Below, in pieces: positions 1 to 10,577 of a stretch of DNA of 64,000 nucleotides. Every line of letters begins with the position of its first letter. Position 1 is the first letter of the stretch. This DNA is from Gordionus sp. m RMFG-2023 (lineage: Eukaryota; Nematomorpha; Gordioida; Chordodea; Parachordodidae), in the NCBI RefSeq assembly GCF_954871325.1, contig NC_088775.1, positions 39,161,561 through 39,225,560 of the forward strand. Reading direction: 5' to 3'. The notes under the pieces were generated by a model that saw nothing but the letters and a program-made list of their open reading frames with translations, had not been told where the DNA came from and did not search any database. A program made the position numbers and the translations under genes.

Positions 1-1017
1 TTAAGACAAAAGAAGGCACTAACTTTTGTTATATTTATCTGAGATATTTCAAGCACCATATCTTCCATAATAGATATTATTTCCCTTGGAATCTGAGATG
101 ATGTATATTGGGCATTTTTGGGTATTACATAATTTTATTTAATCCAGGATGGATGGTGTATGAAACATTGCTACAAAAAGTCCAGAAGAATAAATTATGT
201 TTTCATCTTTTGCAGCATCCGTAATTTTTGTTGAACCAATCCCGCGAAAAGGTAGCTCCTGTATGCTAAGAAATAGTATCAAATCAAATATTGATTTAAG
301 ATTATATTATCGCTTTTATTTTAAAAAACTGCAATGCACAGTTATAAAAATAAAACAAAACAATGATTAAAATACTATAGAATATTAAAATTATAAATGA
401 CATACTACATCTAAAAATATATAATAAGAAGAGAAATTAATAAAATAATTTAAAATAATATATTTAGGTATGGTCGACTAGGCTTAATGACCCATGTATG
501 GATATACAGTTGGATCGAGAAATTTCAATTGATATTCTTTGTCGAAGGTAAAAGCCTACTTTTGGATCGTGAATAAACGTAACCTTATTACGGTTAATTT
601 GTTGGCTTAACAAAATTGTTTTTATATCAATATTTTCTTAATAATTCTAAAATTATCACTGCTATTTTAAATAACTGGTTATATTATTATAATAATATTG
701 TGATTGAATTAATAAATAAAATAATTATCATTGAAATAGTACAATTTAAACGTGATTAAGCGCCTATATATTGTCATATACAAACACAATGATAAAATAT
801 GAATGAATGATGATTTATTATTGGATAAAAATAAAACAGGATAGAAAGAAATTTACAAACTAGACATGTTCTAAAAATATAAAAATAATAAATATAATAT
901 ACAAAAAAATTTTTTAAATGGGGGGGGGGGGGGGGGGGGGGGTCGGAAAAATTTATAGGGGTCATTTTTGCAGGCCAAAGATTTTTTCTGGGGGCCATAA
1001 ATTTTTTTAGGCTCTGT
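1..1017. other. AT-rich non-coding DNA with a long G run
   Basis: I see no gene here. The stretch is AT-rich and ends in a run of 23 G at 920-942, followed by G-rich blocks near 955-1000 that lead into the left arm of the first foldback element. Short open frames across it have biased, low-complexity translations and are not supported. Confidence 0.6.
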
Positions 1018-3645
1018 ATATGTTGTATATATCAAATCAACTGAAGATTCAACCTGACCCTCTTCGATTTTTTTAAAAATTTGTATGATGGTAGTATATA
1101 CATACACTAACTAGTAAATATAAAATTTTTATTCTCAACTCAGCTTACTTCATGATGGCTATCTTTAGAAACGCAGAAATTCCAAAATACACTATATTTA
1201 ATTGTTAATATCTCTAAAAGTATTTAAGCTAAAGACCTAATTTAAATTTTATTAAATAGCTCTAAAATAACCCTTTAATATGATATAAAATTTATTATAT
1301 TAAAAATAGATCTATTACCAAAAACCGTAAATGGCTATAAAATAAAAATTGCTCTTTTTTTTCTTTCAAATATATTTTACAGATAGACATTATATTTCTT
1401 ATGTTTGTACAAAATCCTAGATTGGAACGAGTACTGGGCCAATAGTTATTACACTTTAAATATAAGTAGTATGGCCTAAATCCTTATTATACCAAATATA
1501 GAGCAATTATTTTTTTTTTAAAAAATGGGCGGGCAATATATGTGAAGAGCATTAAAACTAAAATCCTAAAAAATAACCAAAAATAACATTTACCAAATTG
1601 TATTGTATTATTAAATATATGACAAAACGCCTTAATTTGGAAACATTATAATAAATAATAAAATTTTGTAAAAAGTAATCAAGTAACAACTATGATTATA
1701 AAAAGTGAACTCAATAATCTCTTCACCCCACCTAAAGATTTATATTCGTCTCCCCCCCCCCCCAATTCTTAAATTGGAGATTTTTGACCTGACAACTCTG
1801 TGAATGAATGATGTAGTTTATTTTTCTTTGCCCGATAATTAATTATCTTTGTGATCGTTACAAATATATTTTAATTTTAAAGTTTATTTTAATCTATTTA
1901 TAATTAATTATCAAACAAAGTAATTATATTGGCATAAAGTAATATTCAAAATTAATTCCAGCAGTAGCCATTTTTCTAAGAAATTAAATTAACATATTCA
2001 TTATCCAATTTATTTATTAATTTAAAAAAAAAATTATATAAAATTAATAAGCATCTTTTATTTCTTACCAAAAGAATTTAAATGTCTACTTATTTCTATT
2101 CCAGTAAAGTGCTGTAACCCCTTTCGAATAAAATCTCATTCAGTACGTTACGATCTTAGAGGTGTTTTACAGTGGATGATACAAGTGAATTCTGGCTTAT
2201 CAATTAATAAAAAATTATAAAAATATTCAACAAACCATCTTACCTTTTACTTCTACCATCCCTATCACATTACCTTCTATTTCTAACTTACCTTCTAAGG
2301 CAACACTTCATTTATTTATGATTTATAACCGCCAAAGCGATATCATCAAACATGTAAGTTACGGAGCTATATCAGATTGTCTAAAACACAATACTTTATT
2401 CCTTATTTATTTCAAATAAAATTAATTCTATTTTTGAAAGAAAGATTTGATAAGATTTCAATAATTTTTTATTTTTCTGATGGAGCTGTTACCAAGTATA
2501 AAAACAAAAAAAAACTTGTAAACCTCTATAACCATTATAATGATTTTGGGATCAAGGCAGAGTGACATTTTTTTGCAACTGCACATGGAAAAACACCTTG
2601 CGATTGTTAAAGGAAATTACTAAGAGGTCGGTGGCTAGAGCAAGCCTGTAACGTCTTTATGAAAATCATATGCTAACTCCTATGGATATATAATAATTAT
2701 GCGGGAATTAATATCCCAGGGATTAATTATATATTTGTCAGCAGAATTTAAGAATGGAAACCAATCTTGAAAATAGATTTTTAACGGCCAAACTAATTCC
2801 CGGGACACAAAAATATCTTTCATTTATTCCAGAGAAGGAAAAATGAAAGTCAAATTTTATTTTAATTCATTAGATTATTTAATGTATGATATTATTTAAT
2901 TAATATGTTTATTACAATATTAATTTCCCATTGATCATGTAATATAAATAATTAGCTAAATAAAGTTATAAAATATTTTTACAATTATTTTCTTTCTAAA
3001 ATAAAATAGCCAAACTTATATGTTAAATATGACACGATGTCTACTAATCTGCATAGGGCCTATTTTTTCTAACACGGCCCGAAAGATTTAAAAAAATATA
3101 TATCCGGCCCTATCCCAAACGAATTTCCTTTTATTTGTTTCGTAAATTACTATACATTTGGTATAATATAGGATTTAAGCCATGCTACTTAAATTTAAAG
3201 TGTCTATTGGCCCAGTACTCGTCCCAATCTAGAAGTTTGTACAAATATTAAGAAGTATAATGTCTATCTGTAAAATATATTAGAAAGAAAAAAAAGAGCA
3301 ATTTTTATTTTATAGCCATTTACGGTTTTTGGTAATAGATCTATTTTTAATATAATAAATTTTATATCATATTAAATGGTTATTTTAGAGCTATTTGATA
3401 AAATTTAAATTAGGTCTTTAGCTTAATTACTTTTTGAGATATTTAAAATAAAATATAGTGTATTTTGGAATTTCCGCTTTTCTAAAGATGGCCATATCTC
3501 ATGATGTAAGTTGAATTGAGAATTAAAATTTTATATTTTTACTTGTTAGTGTATATACTACCATCATAAAATTTTTTAAAAAAATCGAAGGGGGTCAGGT
3601 CGAATCTTCAGTTGATTTGATATATACAACAAATATATACATGGT
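1018..3645. mobile_element. Foldback-type DNA transposon 1 with about 0.5 kb inverted arms
   Basis: The left arm (about 1018-1500) is repeated as its reverse complement at about 3150-3645. Both outer ends carry the stretch TATATCAAATCAACTGAAG followed by a block reading TTCAACCTGACCC (or its equivalent on the other strand). Shared inner blocks include the part around GGCCCAGTACTCG (3213-3225, complement near 1428-1440) and the part around TAGCCATTTACGG. The interior (1500-3150) carries a decayed ORF at 2377-2850 of the same family as in the neighbouring element. The arms are well matched but not identical, so the copy is not very young. The superfamily is not certain and no clear target duplication was found. 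Confidence 0.7.
2377..2850 (+). pseudogene. Decayed transposase-like ORF (FSDGA / HGK family)
   Basis: The first open part (2377-2565) ends in residues reading like IIFYFSDGAVTKYKNKK and then a conserved NHYNDFGIKAE stretch. A TGA stop follows where relatives of this family, as I remember them, have Trp. After the stop the frame continues with HFFATAHGKTPCD and, after further stops or shifts, with a segment resembling KRSVARASL and INYIFVS. I recognise this as a widespread animal transposon ORF (signatures DFxENY, YFSDGA, HGKxxCDG) that is probably a DDE-type transposase, but I cannot name its superfamily. It lies inside foldback element 1. A second copy sits on the minus strand at 4432-5250. 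It is clearly non-functional. Confidence 0.55.
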
Positions 3646-4431
3646 GAATTCCATATCAAATCAACCAAGGTTTCAACCCGACCCCCTTCAATTTTTCTTA
3701 AATTTTATATACTGGTAGTATATACTATAACTAAGAAAAAAATGAAATTTTACCTTCCAACACTGTTTACCCGCTAAGATATGGCCGTTTAAAGCGGAAA
3801 AATGGTACATTTTTGACAAAATGCACCTCATTTATTTTGAAATATCTCGAGAAATAATTAAGTTAGAAAAATAATTTAAAATTTATTTTGTAGCTTAATA
3901 AAAGTTCTTTAAAATGACATAAAAATAAATATGATGGACATTTTATTAATATCGAAAACCGGATGTGTAAAACCGGAAATGGCCATAGAAAAAAAAGGTA
4001 TTTTTTATTCAAAATTTTTTTTCTGTAGATAGATATCACACTGCTTTATATTTGTACACAATCCTAGGCTGGGATGAACATGGGTTTAGGAGTTATCACT
4101 CTTTATATGGCTAAAATTGAAATATCATCATATTTTAATTTAATGAATAGTTATGAAATAATGATAAAAAAAATTATGTCTAAATGACAGGCCCTTACTT
4201 TTTTTTAATCTTTATCAAAATTTTTGAGAAGTGGCTGGAATAATGAGCTTTGTTTAACACTTTAGTTAAATTTTATCTCGAAGTTACTTGACAAAATAAT
4301 TCTAAACATATTTATAACTTTATTTGCCTCAAATTGCATTACATATAATACAATCAAAAATTTATAATTAAAATATATCATATATTATAATCATTCAAGG
4401 AATTTTAATAAATTATGACTTTTGTTTTCGT

Positions 4432-5250
4432 CTAGGGGAATAAAAGCTTGGAACTTTGTGTTCCAGAAATTCTCTTTGCTCTCAAAAATCTGCTTTCAAG
4501 ATGACTTTCTATGTTCATAGATTCATTATTGCTCACAAATATATAATTTACCCCATAGATATTATTTTTTGCATAGTTAAATAAATCTATTGTTGTCAAT
4601 GGACGTTGCAAGCTTGCTCGAGCTGCTAACCGTTTAGTAACGGCCCCCAAAATGTCGCATGGATGTTTACCTTGTGCGGTTTCAAAAAATGTCACTCAGC
4701 CTTTATCCCAAAATCATTTTCATGATTGTAAAGTTTAATGAAACCTTTTATTTTTATATTGGTTACTGCTCCATCAGAAAAATAATAAATTTTAGCCACT
4801 CTATTAAATCTTTCCTTCAAAAATACGATCAATTTTTAAAATAAATAAAATGCACATGCATTTTGCATTAAACAATCTGACATCACCACTAAATTTACAT
4901 GTTTTATTATATTGTTCTCACGGTTATAAATTATAAAATAGTTGATAGTGTTAAATCCTTATGCATGGTTCTACACTACAAATGCATAGTTTTCTGAAAA
5001 GTCTGCAATAACTAAGAATTCGCCAACATTTAAATTGAATTTTAAAAATTTTCGAATTAATGATTATCGTGAAGCTATAAACAAATGAGGAATTAAATTG
5101 TTTAATTTTTCAATTAAATAATCTACAATTTCGTCAGCGGATTTTGTCAGTGTTTCGAGGGTAGTTCCATCAACTGCTATCCATTGTTTGAATGTTTTAT
5201 ACTTTTTGTAGATTTCATTTCTAGTAGACTCTTATATTTTTTTATTTCTT
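4432..5250 (-). pseudogene. Decayed transposase-like ORF, antisense copy of the FSDGA / HGK family
   Basis: Read on the minus strand from 5250 downward, there is first a segment reading YKTFKQWIAVDGTTLETL and LNNLIPHLFIASR, then VIADFSENYAF near 5008-4987, then YYFSDGAVTN near 4770. The last part (4695-4432) reads HFFETAQGKHPCD, TKRLAARASLQRP and NYIFVS. This order matches the family consensus as I know it. As in the copy at 2377-2850, the codon between KAE and HF is TGA rather than TGG. Frame breaks separate the segments, so the gene is dead. It sits in the centre of foldback element 2. Confidence 0.55.
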
Positions 5251-5381
5251 GAAAAGATAAAACACAATTATTTTATAAGAAAAATTATTATTAAAAATAC
5301 GCAATGAAACAAAATCATTCTTATTACGCGAAAAAAATTAACTAAAATCAATATATTCAAAAATAAATGATCTAGTTTTCC

Positions 5382-5461
5382 TCTTTTTCATATAAAAATA
5401 AATTTCATCCTTGACATTATCTCTTTTTCATATAAAAATACAATATATCCTTGACATTATT
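5382..5461. repeat. Two-copy 40-bp tandem duplication
   Basis: A unit beginning CTCTTTTTCATATAAAAAT and ending CCTTGACATTAT occurs twice in a row, with a few differences. It lies inside foldback element 2 and looks like a local slippage duplication. Confidence 0.6.
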
Positions 5462-6211
5462 GTAATAATAATCCACTAACATAATAATAAACATAATACT
5501 ACAACAATAATCTATAGAATTCTCGTCAAATAATATATTAAGCCTTTCTTTTAATTTTGAATATATAGGGGAAAATTTATTGTTAAATTTCAATTTTGGT
5601 AGATTATTTTATGCTAAATAAAATATTTAAAACTATTTTGTCAAGTAATTTTAATATCGAGATAAAATTTGACTAAAGTTTTAAACAACTCATTATCCCA
5701 GCCATATCTCAAATTTTTTTTATAAAGATAAAAAAAATAAGGGCCTATCATTTAGACATAATTTTTAAATTAACATTATTTCATAACTATTCATATAATT
5801 AAAATATGATGATATTAATGTTAAATTTGTTCAATTTTAGCCATATAAAGAGTGATAACTCCTACATGTTCATCCCAGTCTAGATTTTGAACAAATATAA
5901 AGCAGTGTGATATCTATCTAAAAACTTTTTTTTCTATGGCCATTTCCGGTTTTACACATCCGATTTTCGATATTAATAAAATGTCCATCATATTTATTTT
6001 TATGTCATTTTAAAGAACTTTTATTAAGCTACAAAATAAAATTTAAATTATTTTTCTAACTTAATTATTTCTCGAGATATTTGAAAATAAATGAGGTGCA
6101 TTTTGTCAAAAATGCACCATTTTTCTGCACTTTAAACGGCCATATCTTAGCGGGTAAAGAGTGTTGAAGGTAAAATTCATTTTTTTTCTTAGTTATAGTA
6201 TATACTACCAG

Positions 6212-6386
6212 CAGAGTTGTTAAAAGATACTTTTTTAATGGATCTAGATACAGATACAACGTCTAAAATAATATCTAGATACAGATTATTTCATCAAAAA
6301 TCTATCTAGATACAGATACAGATACCACATTTTTATATCTAGATACAGGATCTAGATGCTTGTATCTAGATCCTTTAACAACTCTG
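6212..6386. mobile_element. hAT-type MITE, 175 bp, perfect 8-bp target duplication
   Basis: The element starts CAGAGTTGTTAAA and ends TTTAACAACTCTG. It is flanked on both sides by ACTACCAG (6204-6211 and 6387-6394), an 8-bp duplication as hAT transposases make. The interior is made of repeated ATCTAGATACAGATAC-like words. It disrupts the right arm of foldback element 2, so it is younger than that element. Relatives with the same terminal word are at 15124 and 43540-45068, and at the inner ends of the large inverted repeat (51138, 59588). Confidence 0.93.
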
Positions 6387-7071
6387 ACTACCAGTATACA
6401 AAATTTAAGAAAAATTGAAGGGAGTCGGGTTGAAAATCGACCTTTTTTTGTTGATTTGATATGGTATTCACCATATATATATGTCGTATTGGGATATGGA
6501 ATCATGTGGAATTCGGAATCCCAACGGATTCAACTTGAATCCCTACGTTTTATTCGGGATCTTTTTTTTTAAAAAAAATTAAAAAAATATTCCGAATCCC
6601 CATGAAAAAAAATAAAATAATTTAATTACTTTTTCTTCTCTTTTTTTTGCGGCTGGCACCAATGACATTAATACTATAGACTGCCGATCATAATGCTAAA
6701 ATCAAATTTGAAGTGGCAAAAATTGAAGTGACTGGTGGCCATTTTGTGTTTGTATCTTTTACGAAAGAAGCATATGATAATTTCATAAATTTCAGGTATA
6801 TTTTTATTATGTTTATATTTATAATATATATATATATATATTCTAATTAAACACCAATTTATTATTTATCTTATATATTATAGTATATATGAATCAAATA
6901 AAGGTCACTACTGAATATTTTACTTGAAATATTTTTGCTCTTTATTAACATTTGCAATTTATTATTTAATAATGAATATCTTTTATAAGAATTCAATTTA
7001 ATATTTTTTAATTACTTAAAGATTTAAAATGGTAGTATATTCCTGAGGAAACAAAATTTCCTTTCATAAGT

Positions 7072-7320
7072 ATGATATCTCAAATTAATTATTCTATAGT
7101 AAAAATTATTTATGGCAGATTTCCTATGAAAGAAAATATTATTACAAAAGTGGACCCATGCTGTGAGAACTTTAATGTAACAAAATATAGTAAATTATGT
7201 TCAAAGCATTTTCCACCAGATTCATTTATTCCATCTGTTACAAATCATGTTCAATTAAGAGAGGGAGCAATACCATCAATTTTTAATTTTCCAAAGCATC
7301 TTCTAAAAGTAACAAAATAA
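7072..7320 (+). pseudogene. THAP zinc-finger domain exon (partial)
   Basis: The exon encodes about 82 residues. Near residue 43 it reads LCSKHFPPDSF, the C-x2-H half of a THAP zinc finger, and near residue 66 it reads AIPSIFNFPKH, which matches the AVPTIF box closing a THAP domain. The first C-x4-C half is not visible in the same frame and may lie in an earlier exon or be lost. THAP domains bind DNA and form the N-terminus of P-element transposases and THAP9-like proteins. The location inside a P-like element suggests this is the transposase N-terminus, cut off from the rest. Confidence 0.65.
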
Positions 7321-7959
7321 TGAATAATAAATTATAACATGCAGGTTCCTAGAAGCCAGATTAATTCAAAAATACATGAATATTTTTTTTTATAGAAATC
7401 AATTCTAGATTTCTTTTGTATTTTTATAATTTATATCTTATGTCTTTTATGTTTTATTTTTGCTTATAATTATGTTATTCCTTAATAAATATAAACTATC
7501 CATTTCAAAATATATTTCTTTATTTAAATTTAATTCACTAAAGTATAAAAATCAATAATGTAAATATATATCATGAAAAATACAAATAATATATATTATG
7601 TTATATTTACATCAAATAAAATAATTGTATTATTATAATTAATATGTATCGCAAAAAGAAAATATTATTCTTATAAATCAATAATAAATACAAATAATAT
7701 ATATATGTTATATTTATGTCTAATAAAATTAATTTATTATAACCAATAGAAATTTTCAGATAATTTGTTTATCACCTATAAATATTTAAGTTAAATAACA
7801 TATTTTTATATTACTTGGTTTATTGCCCTTGAAAAAGTATAGCCTTGTTTAGTTTTTGCCTGATATTTAATTGTAATTTTTGATTTACTTTATTACCAAA
7901 ATGATGCATTCTTATGTGCAGGTATCTGAAAATAAATTTTTATTAAAATCAAGTAAATA

Positions 7960-8504
7960 TTATATATACCTTTTTATTATAAGTCTTATTATAATTTGAT
8001 AATGACTTAACCCTGCCTCTTGATCAAACATATGATCTTGCAGGTCACTAAGGATATTTGTGCCTAATATTTTTGACAATATTAGACATTCTATTTTTTT
8101 AACAGCATGTCTTTTGGTTATTTCATCTACTTTTTCAAAAGCCCTGAATGAGCTCTCTGTTATTTTGCATAAATTTGACATGGGGGGATGGTATTATCAA
8201 TCCACCATAATTCTTAATTTTTATTAATGTATAATTATTGTCGTTTGCGGAATTATCAATTAGGGAATGTAAACAGATATCACATCTAACTTTCTTTTCT
8301 TCATATTCAGTAGTGACCTTTATTTGATTCATATATACTATAATATATAAGGTAAATAATAAATTGGTGTTTAATTAGAATATATATATATATTATAAAT
8401 ATAAACATAATAAAAATATACCTGAAATTTATGAAATTATCATATGCTTCTTTCGTAAAAGATACAAACACAAAATGGCCACCAGTCACTTCAATTTTTG
8501 CCAC
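7960..8504 (-). pseudogene. P-transposase-like C-terminal region, two exons, antisense
   Basis: On the minus strand a first segment (8504-8422) reads KIEVTGGHFVFVSF and FTKEAYDNFINF and ends in an AG|GTATAT donor. An 84-bp intron (8421-8338) closes with TATAG. The next part reads VRCDICLHSLID, then KNYGGLIIPSPHVKFM, then, after a one-base frame break near 8165, CKITESSFRAFEKVD and later LSDLQDHMFD. The C-x2-C, the GGL-PS word and the following pattern resemble the C-terminal region of THAP9/P-like transposases. A plus-strand copy of the first exon lies in the left arm near 6715-6797. The assignment rests on pattern memory only. Confidence 0.5.
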
Positions 8505-8685
8505 TTCAAATATATTAATCGGCAGTCTATAGTATTAATGTCATTGGCTGGCACCATATAATTAAAAGGCCAAAATAAGGGATTTAAAAAGAGAATTTAA
8601 AAAAAGTAAATAGTATAAAATTAAGGCATATAATGAATGAAAAGGGATGAGGTTATGATTCCATATCCCAATACGACATATATAA

Positions 8686-9112
8686 AAAATATATAAGATT
8701 CAAAATAACTGAACTAGCCCTTTCTACAGAAACTTACTGAACCAGTTTAACCCTTTTTTCTAAAGGTTCTTTTTACTCCTTCAAAAAATAATTATATTCG
8801 GTTACGGAAAAAATAAATTTTTTAAAAAAATATATTTAAGGGGATTCGGAATCTTTTTTTAAAAAAACAATTAAATTATATTTTATTGCCGTCTGGCTGG
8901 CACAGTAAAATTTTATTTTTTAGAGGTATTTAATATGTATTACTTTTACGCTTTAAAAATATTTTTTGGTTTTAAAAATTTCAAAATAAGGGATTTAAAA
9001 AAAAGTAAATAGTATAAAATTAAGGCAGCAACAATTTTCGTTGAACATTTAAGCAGGGACGGTTACGGTTCAGTATGTAAAAAATTATAATGGTTACGTT
9101 TTGCTTACGGTT
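8686..9112. other. AT-rich spacer with a dispersed repeat
   Basis: No gene is seen. The part near 8840-8930 (GGATTCGGAATC, then a T/A run, then GGCTGGCAC, then TTTTAGAG) recurs at 10090-10195 and, less well, near 6540-6660, so it is a dispersed repeat edge. CAGGGACGGTTACGGTTC near 9054 looks like a hAT-type terminus, but I find no partner end. Confidence 0.5.
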
Positions 9113-9835
9113 CTTTTATAAAATTGCAAATTTTATTAAAAATTTATTATAACTCACGCCGTGATCCACCGTTAACACGATGGGTCAAATGTAATTTCAC
9201 GGCCCGCGCCCATCTAATCATAATTATTAAATTGTTTAGATAAAATTTTTTTCCATTGATAAAATGGTTAAAATTATTAAGAAATGGATCTTTCATAGTA
9301 TTAAGAAGTCTTGGCAGTATATGAGGTAGTAAGAATTTATCATCTCTTATATTATGCATGTGTAATTATTAAATAAGAATTTGTATTCTTTTGGTTAATA
9401 TTTTTAGGCATATTTTGAAATTGGTAAAATAATTATATGACAAGTAATCAACCTAATTTGCTAAACATCGACCAAAATTTATTAAAATGTAATAAGATAA
9501 GACCCCCCATTTATTAATAAATTTAATATGTATACGGAATCACGAGGTCCAGTCCTATATCATAAACCAGAAATCACTTGGTTATGGAAGTAAAACAATA
9601 AAAGAATTAAATAAATTTTTTTTTTAAAGTACCCCCATTCAAATTTTTAGAAGCAGTTGCTTCGGACCCTCACCGTTGTAGGGGCCACTGATCCCCGGGT
9701 AGGGTTCACTCGTTCCCAAAAAAAATATAGAAAAAATAACATTTTGAAATAGATATATATTTTTGAAATTTAAAACGACTATAAAACTAATAGAGCTGAA
9801 TAGAATGAGATATTTGCTGCCAGTAATATTTAAAA

Positions 9836-10078
9836 TTTGGACAAATACTTAATGGAAATGTTGTTATTTTACATCTTATCCATGTCGGTATATTCTTTGA
9901 TTGGATGAGTTGCACTAACATGTTCAATATATTCTAAATCTAAACGATATTATTTAAGAAATATAAATTTTGGTAAATTTACAGCCGCTGTTACTATTTG
10001 AATCTTCTTCTTTAATATAAGTATTTAAATTTTTGTATTCTCTAATATTTAACATTTCATGTAGAATAAATATATACT
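9836..10078. repeat. Inverted duplication of an internal coding segment
   Basis: This stretch, just inside the left arm, is the reverse complement of about 11812-12069, which lies between exons of the integrase gene. Shared landmarks are GTTGCACTAACATGTTCAAT and TTTACAGCCGCTG / CAGCGGTAAA. A part of the gene region was therefore copied in inverted orientation next to the left terminal arm. Confidence 0.8.
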
Positions 10079-10577
10079 TTGGGAATCCCCATTTGGATTC
10101 GGAATCTTTTTTTAAAAAAACAATTGAATTATATTTTTTTTCTTCCTTTTTTTTGTCGCCTTACTGGCACCAGAAAATTCTATTTTTTAGAGACTTTTTG
10201 TTATAATAAATAAATTATAAAAGGTTACGAGAATGGTTAAAATTTAAATTATTGTATTTTGAAAATTTTTTTTCTAAATTATTTCATAAATTTAAAAATT
10301 TCTTCAATATGCCCCTAATATTTTTACCCCAAAATGAAATGGAATATCAGTTATTTAAAACCATATTAAAAACACCTAAATAGAAATCTATTGAAAATAT
10401 ATCGTCAAAATAATTTAAAATATTTTCATATTTTTATTTAGAAAACGAATCTTTATTTTGTAAAAAAAAAACCCACTATTATAATATCCAATATTCGATC
10501 AATATGAAAAGTTCATCATAACGACAAATAATCATCCCGGTGTTAATACAACAATAAAAAATATAGAGACTATTTAT

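Larger units (their letters stand above)
3646..6474. mobile_element. Foldback-type DNA transposon 2 with 0.7-0.85 kb inverted arms
   Basis: The left arm (about 3646-4330) begins ATGGTGAATTCCATATC and the right arm (about 5600-6474) ends with the complement, TGATATGGTATTCACCAT. Both contain AACCCGACCC near the end and the blocks TAGCGGGTAAA / TTTACCCGCTA and ATATCTCGAGAAATAATTAA. The interior (4330-5600) carries an antisense ORF relic of the same family as in foldback 1. The ends resemble those of foldback 1 (ATATCAAATCAAC, then TTCAACCYGACCC), so the two are related subfamilies lying end to end. The right arm is interrupted by a 175-bp hAT-type MITE at 6212-6386. Confidence 0.7.
6475..8685. 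mobile_element. P-like (THAP) DNA transposon remnant with inverted ends
   Basis: The left end carries GTCGTATTGGGATATGGA (from 6483) and the right end the complement (to 8677). The flanks ATATATAT and ATATATAA are a possible 8-bp duplication with one mismatch, but in AT-only sequence this is weak. Inner arms around 6640-6920 and 8320-8560 are inverted copies of each other and include a coding exon. The element contains a THAP zinc-finger exon on the plus strand and a P-transposase-like C-terminal part on the minus strand, so the two halves of the gene now face opposite ways. Confidence 0.6.

Noticed and set aside
774-1107. Proline-rich open frames near the G run
   Set aside because: The proline run is simply the translation of the poly-G/poly-C tract at 920-942.
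2560-4700. TGA at a Trp position in two ORF copies as a sign of a changed genetic code
   Set aside because: Trp in the best preserved transposases (for example TRWNST near 46200 and STWRQ near 46660) is TGG, and the TGA copies are related relics that could share one mutation.
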